From: Mediterraneibacter massiliensis
Lineage (GTDB): Bacteria; Bacillota; Clostridia; Lachnospirales; Lachnospiraceae
DNA: 64,000 nt
Assembly (NCBI RefSeq): GCF_001487105.1
Contig: NZ_LN913001.1
Coordinates: 370,698 to 434,697 of the forward strand
Direction: 5' to 3'
Shown: positions 25,477-34,401 of the stretch, in pieces
How positions within the stretch are numbered: the first letter of the stretch is position 1
Layout: each line of letters starts with the position of its first letter
The notes under the pieces: generated by a model
The model's database searches: none
The model's input: only the letters and a program-made list of their open reading frames with translations
Told to the model about the DNA's origin: nothing
Made by a program: the position numbers and the translations under genes

Positions 25477-25929
25477 GTGATTCAGAAAGATTTGATTTAT
25501 ATCCATTTAAAAGCAGATACAAAAGAAGAAATTATCACGCGGCTTGCGGATAAACTGCTGGAAGCGGGAAAAGTAAAGGACTCATTTAAAACAGCTGTTC
25601 TGAAAAGAGAAGTGGAATATCCGACAGGTCTTCCACTGGGAAAGTATAATATGGCAATGCCCCATACATTTGCAGCGCATGTAATCGAGCCTACAATCGC
25701 AGTAGCAAAGTTAGATGAACCTGTTCTATTCACAGAGATGGGAACGAAAGATACAGAATTACCGGTTTCTTTGGTCATGATGATGGCAATTTCAGATCCA
25801 CGTGAACAGGTGGGTATGCTGAAAAAAATTCTTCGCATTTTCTCAGAAGAGGCTGCTTTGGAAGCTCTTATGAAAAGTGAAGATGTCGATGAGATGTATA
25901 AAACATTGCGCTATATTGACGAAAAATAA
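25477..25929 (+). CDS. PTS EIIA component, galactitol/fructose superfamily
   Basis: A 150-residue EIIA. YPTGLPLGKYNMAMPHTFAA carries the phosphorylatable histidine (about residue 63). It receives phosphate from HPr and gives it to EIIB. The start is GTG 25477, behind a strong GGAGGAGGAAAG. It is the first gene of the rightward unit. The family resembles GatA, but the sugar cannot be named from sequence. Confidence 0.92.
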   Translation: MIQKDLIYIHLKADTKEEIITRLADKLLEAGKVKDSFKTAVLKREVEYPTGLPLGKYNMAMPHTFAAHVIEPTIAVAKLDEPVLFTEMGTKDTELPVSLVMMMAISDPREQVGMLKKILRIFSEEAALEALMKSEDVDEMYKTLRYIDEK

Positions 25930-25986
25930 AATCCTGTTGCTGCAGGTATAGAATTCTATGTACTGACAAGAAAAGGAGGAGACAGC

Positions 25987-26343
25987 ATGTTGTTTAAAAA
26001 GAAAAATAAGGAAGATCATCAGGAAAAAACACGCAGAGGAGAGGGGAAAACAGTAAGAGTTCTTTCTGTATGTGGTTCGGGAACAGTCAGTTCTACAATG
26101 ATTGCCGTGAAGATGCAGGAGCGCTTTGAAGAGCTGGGGTATAATTTTGAAGCAATGGAAGTCAATCCAGGGGGAGTAAAAACAGCATTGATGTCAGGAA
26201 ACTATGATTTTATCGCCTATACGAGTCCTGTTGAAGAAGAGGTAGATATACCTATGATCAATGCAGTGAATTTTATGACGGGATTTGCAGAAGAAGAATT
26301 TATGGAAGAAGCGTTGAAAGTTTTGGAGGAATTGGGAAAATAA
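25987..26343 (+). CDS. PTS EIIB component, galactitol type
   Basis: A 118-residue protein with VRVLSVCGSGTVSSTMIAVK, the phosphocysteine loop of GatB-like EIIB (Cys about residue 29). A lysine-rich extension of about 20 residues precedes the domain. It passes phosphate to the sugar bound by the EIIC that follows 25 nt later. Confidence 0.92.
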   Translation: MLFKKKNKEDHQEKTRRGEGKTVRVLSVCGSGTVSSTMIAVKMQERFEELGYNFEAMEVNPGGVKTALMSGNYDFIAYTSPVEEEVDIPMINAVNFMTGFAEEEFMEEALKVLEELGK

Positions 26344-26368
26344 TGAGAGAGAAAAGGAGGAGAAAGAT

Positions 26369-27769
26369 ATGTTAGAAACTTTATCGAATGTATTTGATAC
26401 TTTTGGAGCGTCAGTATCTGTACCGGTCATTATTTTTATTATTGCAATGGCTATGCGTGCGAAGCCCAGCAAGGCCTTTCGTTCTGCACTGCTGGCAGGC
26501 GTTGCGCTCACCGGTTTTAGTTTGATGATCAATGCTTATATGCCTAATATAAGTGGGATCGTAGATAAAATGGTAGAAAATACAGGTGTAAATCTTCCGG
26601 TATTAGATGTAGGCTGGCAGGCTTGTGCGCTTGTTGCATATTCTACGGAGATTGGCATGGCATTTTTAGTAGTGGCAATTGTGATACAGCTTATTTTATT
26701 TACAGTAAAATGGACGAATATTTTTATGCCGTCTGATTTATGGAATACGTATTCTTTTATGTTATGGGGCTCTACGCTGTATGTGGCGACAAAAAATGCC
26801 TGGTTATCCATGGGATTGATGATTTTAATGAATCTGTATGTCCTTTTATTTGCAGAGATATTGGCGCCTTGTTTTTCCTCTTATTACAATTACCCGGGAT
26901 GTGCTCTTACTGCACCGCACCATGTAGAAGGTGTTCCGTTCTATGTGATTGTGAATTTTCTGATGAATAAGCTTGGATTAAATAAAGTGAACATAAATCT
27001 GAGTACAGTGCAGAAACGATTGGGACTTTTTGGGGAACCTATGGTATTAGGGTTGTTTATAGGTTTTATTTTGGGCTTTATAGGAAATGTACATGATCTG
27101 GGGAACTTGGCATCTTGGGGAGAGATCGCGACTTCTGCGATCAGTACTGCGGCAGTGATGGCTATTTTCCCAAAAATCGCCTCCTTATTTGCCGCGGCAT
27201 TTACTCTGCTGACAGAATCTACGAAAGGTGCGGCGAAAAAACACGGGAAAGGCAGAAAGTGGTATCTTGCTGTAAATGATGCGACGGGATATGGGGAGCC
27301 GGCAACGATCATGGTCGGTACTTTGATGATTCCGATCATGTTGGCGCTTGCATTTGCTCTGCCCGGAAACCGCGCGCTTATTATGGTAGACTTGATCGCT
27401 ATGCCATATTGTATGATCCCAATGATTAGTATTTCTAAGGGGAATATGCTTAAGACATTGATCGGAACGATGTTATATTTCTCCTTGGCATTATATGTAT
27501 GGGGATGGATGGCAGACTTATATACAACAGTGGCAGTGGACGTAGGTTTTACTCTTACAAGTTCCACAATGCTGATAACCAGTACTTGCTTTATGCCGTT
27601 TTTGGCTCTTTTGTTTGCAGCGTTTTTATCCCAGAATCCACTGTGGATCGCTCTTACAGTCGTTGTATATTTTGCTCTTTTTATTTTCTACAAAAAGAAT
27701 AAAGAGGCAATTACAAATTATATGCTTACCTGTAATGATGTAAAGACAGCAAATGAGGTGAGTGCCTGA
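26369..27769 (+). CDS. PTS EIIC component, galactitol (GatC) family
   Basis: A 466-residue membrane permease with about ten hydrophobic segments. The start (VFDTFGASVSVPVIIFII) and the YNYPGCALTAPHHVEGVPFY segment fit the GatC family, which moves and phosphorylates polyols such as galactitol. The stop overlaps the next start by one base. It lies with GatA- and GatB-like genes and with polyol-type catabolic enzymes. Confidence 0.9.
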   Translation: MLETLSNVFDTFGASVSVPVIIFIIAMAMRAKPSKAFRSALLAGVALTGFSLMINAYMPNISGIVDKMVENTGVNLPVLDVGWQACALVAYSTEIGMAFLVVAIVIQLILFTVKWTNIFMPSDLWNTYSFMLWGSTLYVATKNAWLSMGLMILMNLYVLLFAEILAPCFSSYYNYPGCALTAPHHVEGVPFYVIVNFLMNKLGLNKVNINLSTVQKRLGLFGEPMVLGLFIGFILGFIGNVHDLGNLASWGEIATSAISTAAVMAIFPKIASLFAAAFTLLTESTKGAAKKHGKGRKWYLAVNDATGYGEPATIMVGTLMIPIMLALAFALPGNRALIMVDLIAMPYCMIPMISISKGNMLKTLIGTMLYFSLALYVWGWMADLYTTVAVDVGFTLTSSTMLITSTCFMPFLALLFAAFLSQNPLWIALTVVVYFALFIFYKKNKEAITNYMLTCNDVKTANEVSA

Positions 27770-28839
27770 TGACAAATAGCAAAATCAATGTAATTTCACG
27801 GATCGTCGTTGTGGGAGATGCATACGTATCAGCACAGATAATGGAAGATGCTGTGAAGAAACTGCCTTTTTGGGGGGCGGAAGTGATCAGTTTGACATGG
27901 GGAACAGGGGATAAAGAAGAATTTACAGAAATGCAGACAGCTTTGGAGAGTAAGGGACCGGATGCGGTTCCTTACCCGAATGGATTAGAAGAGGCGATTC
28001 GGGATGCGGATATACTGATCGTCCATTTCTGCCCTGTGCCAAAAAAATTAATCTCCTGCTCCCATCGTTTAAAAGCAGTGGGTATATGCAGAGGCGGTAC
28101 AGAAAATATCGCAGTTTCTGCTCTTACAGAAAGAAAAATACCATTACTCCATATTATCAGAAATTCGGAGGCAGTGGCAGAATTTACTCTTGGCATCATG
28201 CTGGCTGAAACGCGCAATATTGCGCGTGCACATCATAAGATTTGTGAGGGGAAATGGGAGACGCAGTTTTGGAATTCGGAATTTACTTCTACTTTAAAAA
28301 ATATGACAGTAGGAATTATAGGGTTGGGAAACATAGGCGCTCTTCTTGCCGAAAAACTGCATCTACTTGGTGTGTCGATGATAGGATATGATACTTATCT
28401 CAGGGAAGAGGAGATGGACAGACTGCCAGTGAAGTCAGCGGAAACTATGGAGGAAGTATTTCAAGAGGCGGATATAGTCACGGTGCATTTGCGATTGACA
28501 GCAGAAAATCATGGGATTATTGGCAGAGATCTTCTTAGTTTGATGAAGCCAAAAGCATACTTGATCAATGTGGCAAGGGCAGGTCTGATAGAGGAGAAGG
28601 CTCTGATAGAAATATTGACAGAACATAAAATTGCAGGAGCGGCATTAGACGTATTTGAGCAGGAACCTCTTCCGTCAAACCATCCGTTTATGCAGATGGA
28701 TAATGTTACATTGACGCCGCATATAGCAGGGGACACTGTGGATTCGATCGCATTTTCTCCGTACACACTTGCGGAGGCTTTATATGGATATTTTGTTAAT
28801 GGGGATAAGAAAAATATATGCAATAAGGATGTGCTTTAA
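27769..28839 (+). CDS. D-isomer-specific 2-hydroxyacid dehydrogenase
   Basis: This 356-residue NAD-dependent enzyme has the Rossmann signature VGIIGLGNIGALLAEKL. The catalytic arginine lies in INVARAGLIEE, the glutamate in LDVFEQEPLP and the histidine in LTPHIAGDT. SerA and D-lactate dehydrogenase are relatives; the substrate is unknown. It shares one base with the EIIC stop and so belongs to the PTS unit. A hydroxyacid dehydrogenase is not part of the classical galactitol pathway. Confidence 0.9.
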   Translation: MTNSKINVISRIVVVGDAYVSAQIMEDAVKKLPFWGAEVISLTWGTGDKEEFTEMQTALESKGPDAVPYPNGLEEAIRDADILIVHFCPVPKKLISCSHRLKAVGICRGGTENIAVSALTERKIPLLHIIRNSEAVAEFTLGIMLAETRNIARAHHKICEGKWETQFWNSEFTSTLKNMTVGIIGLGNIGALLAEKLHLLGVSMIGYDTYLREEEMDRLPVKSAETMEEVFQEADIVTVHLRLTAENHGIIGRDLLSLMKPKAYLINVARAGLIEEKALIEILTEHKIAGAALDVFEQEPLPSNHPFMQMDNVTLTPHIAGDTVDSIAFSPYTLAEALYGYFVNGDKKNICNKDVL

Positions 28840-28859
28840 CTAATAAGGAGGTAAACATC

Positions 28860-29516
28860 ATGCGAATGGAAAAAGAACGTAGGGAAATCGTGGAACATCT
28901 TCAAAAGTTGATCACACATGGACTTACAAAAGGAACGGGTGGAAATATCAGTATGTATAATCCGCAGGAAAAACTCATGGCGATCAGTCCAAGTGGAATG
29001 GACTACTTTACATTATTGCCGGAAGATATTGTTCTGATGGACTTAGAGGGAAACATAGTGGATGGGAAGAGGAAACCTTCCAGTGAGCATGAGATGCACA
29101 GTATTTTTTACCGTGAACGGAAAGATATTTATGCAGTCGTCCATGCACATAGTACATATTCCAGTGTGCTTGCATGTTTAAACTGGGGAATCGAACCATG
29201 CTCTTATCTGATTGGATCGGCAGGTGGAAATGTACGTTGTACAAAATATGAAACTTTTGGAACATATGAACTTGCCCGGAGCGCTTTAGAAGGAATGCAG
29301 GATCGATATGCAGTTTTGCTTGGAAATCACGGCCTTTTAGCAGGCGGCGCGGATCTTCCCACGGCTTTTGATAATGCAGAAGAAATTGAATTTTGCGCGG
29401 AAATCTACTATAAATGTAAAGTGGCGGGCGATCCAGTACTGTTGACAGGGGAACAATTGGATGTTGTGTTGAAGAAATTTGAAACTTATGGCGTACAGCC
29501 GGAGGAAGAAGAATGA
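28860..29516 (+). CDS. Class II aldolase, L-fuculose-phosphate aldolase type
   Basis: A 218-residue zinc aldolase. GLTKGTGGNISMYN and ISPSGMDY form the phosphate site; VVHAHSTYSSVLA and LLGNHGLLAGG contribute the zinc histidines. The family cleaves ketose or ketonate phosphates to dihydroxyacetone phosphate plus a short aldehyde. AGGAGG lies upstream of the start. The end overlaps the next gene by 4 nt. Confidence 0.9.
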   Translation: MRMEKERREIVEHLQKLITHGLTKGTGGNISMYNPQEKLMAISPSGMDYFTLLPEDIVLMDLEGNIVDGKRKPSSEHEMHSIFYRERKDIYAVVHAHSTYSSVLACLNWGIEPCSYLIGSAGGNVRCTKYETFGTYELARSALEGMQDRYAVLLGNHGLLAGGADLPTAFDNAEEIEFCAEIYYKCKVAGDPVLLTGEQLDVVLKKFETYGVQPEEEE

Positions 29517-30538
29517 AAAAGGTAATGTTCTATGGACCAAAGGACATTAAGATCGAAGAATGTGAAATTCCGATTCCGGGATATGGAGAAATTGTCGTAC
29601 AAAATAAGGTGGCACTGACCTGTGGGACAGATGTGAAAACATATATGAGAGGATATCCGGGGGATATTCCCCCTTATGGGTTTGGCCATGAAGCGTCAGG
29701 AATCATATATTCTGTTGGAGAAGGGGTGACACAATTCCATAAAGGGGATCGGGTCGTATGCCATAATTCGGCGCCATGTCAGGAGTGCTTCTACTGTAAA
29801 AAAGGAATACACTCGATGTGTGAGGATATTCTGTGGAATATGGGGGCATTTTCTCAGTACCAGTTGATTCCGGAAAGAATCGTGAAGCAGAATACATTTT
29901 TATTGCCGGATTCCATGAACTATGAGACTGCGGCTTTGATGGAACCTCTTTCCTGTGTGACCTATGGCGTTGAGAATGTGGGAGTGCAGCTTGGAGATAC
30001 AGTTGTAGTAAATGGAACGGGCCCAATCGGATTGATGTATATTGCACTTCTTGTAAAAAAGGGAGCCAGGGTTATCGCAACGGATCTATCAGAAGCAAGG
30101 CTTCGTGTGGCAAAGAAAATGGGAGCGGCAGAGATCGTTAACGCCGCTTTTGGAGATACGGTGGAGCAGGTGAGAAGATTGACACCGGATGAAAGAGGGT
30201 GTGATGTCGCGATCGAGGCTACTGGGTATCCAGAAGTATGGGAGAAAAATATCCGTATGGCACGAAAGGGAGGGACTGTACTCCTTTTTGGCGGCACAAA
30301 GGCAGGAACGAATCTGGTGGCAGATGCGAATCTGGTACACTATTCCCAGTTAACAATAATGGGGCTGTATCACACGACACCGCGCTATACAATGGCAGCC
30401 TTTGAGATGTTGAAAGACGGTACGATCAAAGCGGAAGATTTTATATCAGAGAGTTATCCCTTACGGGAGATAGAGATAGCTATTTTAGAACATGCAAAAG
30501 GACAGTGTATTAAGAATAAAATTATTCTGAACGAATAA
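29513..30538 (+). CDS. Zinc-dependent alcohol dehydrogenase (polyol-phosphate type)
   Basis: A 341-residue medium-chain dehydrogenase. CGTDVKTY and GFGHEASGII hold the catalytic zinc site, and CQECFYCKKGIHSMC the structural zinc. VVVNGTGPIGLMYIALL binds NAD(P). By analogy with GatD it would oxidise the polyol phosphate made by the PTS, giving a ketose phosphate for the aldolase encoded just upstream. The 4-nt overlap shows translational coupling. Confidence 0.9.
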   Translation: MKKVMFYGPKDIKIEECEIPIPGYGEIVVQNKVALTCGTDVKTYMRGYPGDIPPYGFGHEASGIIYSVGEGVTQFHKGDRVVCHNSAPCQECFYCKKGIHSMCEDILWNMGAFSQYQLIPERIVKQNTFLLPDSMNYETAALMEPLSCVTYGVENVGVQLGDTVVVNGTGPIGLMYIALLVKKGARVIATDLSEARLRVAKKMGAAEIVNAAFGDTVEQVRRLTPDERGCDVAIEATGYPEVWEKNIRMARKGGTVLLFGGTKAGTNLVADANLVHYSQLTIMGLYHTTPRYTMAAFEMLKDGTIKAEDFISESYPLREIEIAILEHAKGQCIKNKIILNE

Positions 30539-30557
30539 AAAGGTGGGAGGTCATGCT

Positions 30558-30857
30558 ATGTTGGCATTATTAGGCGCATTTGGGATTTGCTTTATATTGA
30601 GAGGTGCATTTATGTTTGCGGGAAGAGGTATACCAAAAGGAGTGCTCGAACGGCTTTCGGATAAAGAACAGCTTAGGGGCTGGTACAGAGGTACAGGCAG
30701 CGTACATATTTTGTGGGGAGTTTGTGCTGTGCTGCTGTGGTGTGCAAATACCTTTTCTGCGATTTCCATTTATGCGTTAATTGCAGTCGTAATCTGTGCA
30801 GTGTCCAGTATTATTATCTCATGTAAAACTACGTATACTTATTCGAGGACTTCATAG
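30558..30857 (+). CDS. Small membrane protein of unknown function
   Basis: A 99-residue protein with three hydrophobic stretches (residues about 1-20, 48-65 and 70-90) and a conserved-looking RGWYRGTGSVHILWG between them. ATG 30558 follows GGGAGG; a GTG five codons earlier overlaps that site. It follows the Zn-dehydrogenase by 19 nt and may belong to the same transcript. I do not recognise the family. The 224 nt after it hold a weak hairpin (TCTTAC/GTAAGA near 30,890) and nothing else I can support. Confidence 0.6.
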   Translation: MLALLGAFGICFILRGAFMFAGRGIPKGVLERLSDKEQLRGWYRGTGSVHILWGVCAVLLWCANTFSAISIYALIAVVICAVSSIIISCKTTYTYSRTS

Positions 30858-31081
30858 AAGCCTTCTAAGCGGGTGGGTCTTACTTGGTAAGATCTGCCTA
30901 TTTATTGTATATACGCTTTGTGGTCGTTTCCGGACCTAAAAAACATCCTGCTGTGTGCCCAAAGAAAGAACTATTAGTTATTATCATCAGCCTGGATGGA
31001 TATACGAAAATATGCCCTGCGCTGACATAGGTGAATCTTTCCCTATCTGTCAGAACAGAGCATATTTTTGTCATGTGATAT

Positions 31082-31522
31082 TTATTTGCCTCTTAAGCGG
31101 GCGAAAAACCCTTTTTTCTTCTGTGGTGTTTCAAGAGAACCACGCAGACCTTTAACCCCAGTTATGTAAATTCCGCTGATGACGGCTTTTACTTCTTTTT
31201 TGACAGGGATCAAAGGAAAAATCTGTGCGTCGCACATCAGTGTCATGATCTTAGGACCGACTTTAGCCTTTACGACAGGAACTTTTGCACGTCGGAGATA
31301 TTTGGGGGTGTTTTCCAAAACAGCGGATGGAAGACCCGAATCCCGCAGACGCATTTTTCCTTTATCGATGATCAGCATACTGACTGTCTGAGCGATAGCG
31401 TCCATCTGTTCTTTTTGTGCCGCCTGCTTTTTCTCTGCTTTTTTCCCCATTACATATAAAACAATGACTGCGATGATCAATATCCCAAGAATTACAAGCA
31501 TTATTATCAATGGTGTACTCAC
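31082..31522 (-). CDS. Membrane-anchored hypothetical protein
   Basis: A 146-residue protein. Residues about 4-26 are one transmembrane segment (LIIMLVILGILIIAVIVLYV), followed by a lysine-rich stretch and a soluble part with PKYLRRAKVPVVKAKVGPK and PLIPVKKEVKAVISGIYITG. The tail is basic. It starts with GTG 31522 behind AGGAGGG. No function can be inferred; it is a monocistronic gene divergent from cardiolipin synthase. Confidence 0.65.
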   Translation of the reverse strand: MSTPLIIMLVILGILIIAVIVLYVMGKKAEKKQAAQKEQMDAIAQTVSMLIIDKGKMRLRDSGLPSAVLENTPKYLRRAKVPVVKAKVGPKIMTLMCDAQIFPLIPVKKEVKAVISGIYITGVKGLRGSLETPQKKKGFFARLRGK

Positions 31523-31717
31523 GATAGAACCCTCCTAATTACTCTGTTTCGCAAGTAGTATTGTATCATTGTTTGCGGACAAGTGCAAGCAATTTGATAT
31601 TTTGGGGTTACTTTTCCCATATAAAGCGAGTATACTGTTTGTGTGACTTGCTTTTCTGCTTCCAGATTGCGGGAAGCAGAATATGGTATGCAGAAGAAAA
31701 GGAGTTTTTATCAAATT

Positions 31718-33202
31718 ATGAGTGTAGCAGAAACAATATGGAATGTATTGGTGGCAGGGTATGACTTTATTATGGACAATCTGCTGGTCATTAACATACT
31801 TCTGTCTTTGGTTATTGTTTTCTTTCAGAGAAGATCGCCCCAGACAGTCTGGACGTGGCTGCTTTTGTTGTATTTTATTCCAATCCTGGGCTTTCTCCTG
31901 TATCTTGTGATCGGGCAAGACTTTCATAAAAGCAGGATGTTCAAGGCAAAAGAAATAGAAGGGGAGTTAAAATATGCGGTGCGGCGGCAGGAAGAGACGA
32001 TATACAGAAAAAAACTGCGGCTTGCCAATCCAGAGATGGCACGTTTTAAAGACTTGATCCTGTATAACCTGGAAGCGGGAGAAGCTGTCCTGACAGACAA
32101 CAATGATGTACGTATCTATACAGACGGCAAAGAAAAATTCCGGGATCTGATCGAGGAGATGAAGAAGGCGAAGCGGTATATCCATCTGCAGTATTATATC
32201 ATACGGAATGACGAACTTTGGCAGGAGATAGAAAAGGTTCTTTTGAAAAAGGCAAAAGAGGGTGTAGAAGTCCGTGTGCTTTTTGACAGTATGGGCTGCC
32301 GTACAATGCACAATAAAGACTGGGAAAGATTGGAAAGAGCAGGTATTCAAGTGGCAGAGTTTTTCCCGGCTCTGCTTGGGCAGCTCCAGCTGCGCGTCAA
32401 TTACCGGAATCACAGGAAAATCGTCGTGATCGACGGTAGGATCGGTTTTGTAGGTGGTTTTAATATCGGACGAGAATATCTGGGACTGGATGATAAGAAG
32501 TTTGGCTATTGGAGAGATACCCATCTTTGCATAGAAGGAGCCGCTGTGACTTCACTTGCCGTCCGGTTTGTATTAGACTGGAATTATGCAGCGAAAGAAA
32601 ATCTGTTTTTGGAGGACAGATTGTTTGAGATACCGAATTATGTAAGACATGGAAGGGATCCCGTTCAGATCATTTCCAGTGGTCCAGACTCGCAGATAAA
32701 AACGATCCATGATAATTATCTGCGTTTGATTCACAGCGCAAAAGATCATGTGTATATACAGACCCCCTATTTTATACCGGATGAATCCATTTTTGACGCA
32801 TTGAAGATCGCTAGTCGGTCCGGGATAGATGTCCGTATCATGGTTCCATGTAAACCAGATCATCCGTTTGTCTATTGGGCGACGTATTCTTATTTGGGAG
32901 ATATGGTTGCGGCGGGAGCAAAGTGCTATGTATATAACAATGGCTTTCTGCATGCGAAAACACTCAGTGTGGATGGAATGGTAGCCTGCGTAGGGACTGC
33001 GAACATGGATATTCGTAGTTTTGGTCTGAATTTTGAAGTGAATGCGGTGATCTACAGTGAGCGTACTGTGCAGCGGTTGGAGAGGACATTTGAAAACGAT
33101 ATGACACAATGTACCCATGTGACAAGAAAGATCTATGATCAGAGAGGGCTTGTCATACGGACGAAAGAACAGTTTTCGCGACTCCTGTCTCCGCTTTTGT
33201 AG
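31718..33202 (+). CDS. Cardiolipin synthase (phospholipase D family)
   Basis: This enzyme joins two phosphatidylglycerols into cardiolipin at the membrane. Two N-terminal hydrophobic segments (ILLSLVIVFF and LLLLYFIPILGFLLYLVIG) precede two HKD motifs: NHRKIVVIDGRIGFVGG and LHAKTLSVDGMVACVGTAN. About 494 residues, normal length. ATG 31718 is preceded by AAAAGGAG at long spacing; ATGs at 31688 and 31772 are alternatives. CTGCTTCC/GGAAGCAG near 31,656-31,679 forms a hairpin in the leader. Confidence 0.92.
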   Translation: MSVAETIWNVLVAGYDFIMDNLLVINILLSLVIVFFQRRSPQTVWTWLLLLYFIPILGFLLYLVIGQDFHKSRMFKAKEIEGELKYAVRRQEETIYRKKLRLANPEMARFKDLILYNLEAGEAVLTDNNDVRIYTDGKEKFRDLIEEMKKAKRYIHLQYYIIRNDELWQEIEKVLLKKAKEGVEVRVLFDSMGCRTMHNKDWERLERAGIQVAEFFPALLGQLQLRVNYRNHRKIVVIDGRIGFVGGFNIGREYLGLDDKKFGYWRDTHLCIEGAAVTSLAVRFVLDWNYAAKENLFLEDRLFEIPNYVRHGRDPVQIISSGPDSQIKTIHDNYLRLIHSAKDHVYIQTPYFIPDESIFDALKIASRSGIDVRIMVPCKPDHPFVYWATYSYLGDMVAAGAKCYVYNNGFLHAKTLSVDGMVACVGTANMDIRSFGLNFEVNAVIYSERTVQRLERTFENDMTQCTHVTRKIYDQRGLVIRTKEQFSRLLSPLL

Positions 33203-33288
33203 AAGGAACTTTTCACCATAGAAGAAATGTGGTATAAATATAGGAAGTGCAAAAAGAAGATTACAGAAAAACATAGAAGGAGAAGAAC

Positions 33289-34371
33289 ATGAAAAAGAAA
33301 ATAGTTGCAATAATGGTAAGCATGATGCTGGCAGTATCTGTCATAGGCTGCAGCGGGGAGATTTCAAATGATTATGTGACGATCACGCAGTACAAAGATC
33401 TGGAAGTTCCACAGGCGGCAAGTACGGAAATCACGGAGGAAAAGGTAACGAATGTGATCCAGAGCAATCTGGAATTGGCAGCAGAAAAAGAGACGATCAC
33501 AGACCGTGCCGCACAGGATGGTGATACAGTGAACATGGATTATACAGGAACTGTGGACGGCGTGGCTTTTGAAGGGGGTACGGCTGCCGGAGCTACCATC
33601 GAATTGGGCGAAAATAACGGATATATAGGAGCCACAGGAGATTATAAAGGCTTTGCGGAGCAGATAGTAGGGCACAGTACAGGGGAAGAGTTTGACATTA
33701 CAGTACAGTTTCCGGAAGAGTATAACGCAGAGCTGGCTGGAAAGGTGGCGAATTTCCATATTAAGATCAATGAGATCTATCAGATGAAAACGCCGGAACT
33801 TACGGATGCGTGGGTAAAGGAAAACAGTGAGAAATCGAAAACAGTAGAAGAATATAAAAAAGAGATTAAAAAGCAGTTGGAAGACGAAAACCAGGAATCT
33901 GTAGATGGGGAACTGCAAAATGCTGTAATGGAAGTATTCTTAGAAAAAGTAGAAGTAAAGAAATATCCGAAAGGTGAAGTGGAAGAACAAATACAGCAGG
34001 TAACAGACTATTATAAAGAAATCGCTGGAGCATATGGGATGGAATTTGAAGATTTTCTTACTACATATATGAATGGGATGACCTTGGAAGAATTCAATAA
34101 ACAGGCAGAAGAGGCGGCGCAAAATGTAGTAAAGAGAAATGAAGCGGTGAAACTGCTTGCTGAGAAAAAGCATTTAGAGCCTTCTGAAAAAGAATATGAG
34201 GAAGCAATTAAAAAATATGCAGAAGAAGCAGGGGCAGAAGATTTGGACGCATTTAAGGAACAATATGGGGAAGAAGTCCTTAAACAAACTGTGCTGCTGG
34301 AAAAAGTGGCAAAATATCTGGCTGATAACTGTATCCAAGTAGAGAGTTCAACTACAGAAGAAACAAAATAA
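33289..34371 (+). CDS. Trigger-factor-like lipoprotein peptidyl-prolyl isomerase
   Basis: A 360-residue protein with a lipoprotein signal (LAVSVIGCSG, lipobox cysteine at about residue 21). The FKBP-type domain follows (GDTVNMDYTGTVDGVAFEGG, then GFAEQIVGHSTGEEFDITV). Then comes a long helical C-terminal region (LTDAWVKENSEKSKTVEEYK onwards) like that of trigger factor. Trigger factor normally lacks a signal and binds ribosomes; this version should work outside the membrane as a folding helper. AGGAG precedes the ATG. Confidence 0.88.
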   Translation: MKKKIVAIMVSMMLAVSVIGCSGEISNDYVTITQYKDLEVPQAASTEITEEKVTNVIQSNLELAAEKETITDRAAQDGDTVNMDYTGTVDGVAFEGGTAAGATIELGENNGYIGATGDYKGFAEQIVGHSTGEEFDITVQFPEEYNAELAGKVANFHIKINEIYQMKTPELTDAWVKENSEKSKTVEEYKKEIKKQLEDENQESVDGELQNAVMEVFLEKVEVKKYPKGEVEEQIQQVTDYYKEIAGAYGMEFEDFLTTYMNGMTLEEFNKQAEEAAQNVVKRNEAVKLLAEKKHLEPSEKEYEEAIKKYAEEAGAEDLDAFKEQYGEEVLKQTVLLEKVAKYLADNCIQVESSTTEETK

Positions 34372-34401
34372 GAGCAGCTATACGCAGGCGGAGGTGTTGT
34401 G

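Noticed and set aside
30870..30915. Hairpin TCTTAC/GTAAGA as a terminator after the small membrane protein
   Set aside because: Only six solid pairs and a mixed TATTTATT tail; too weak to list as a feature.
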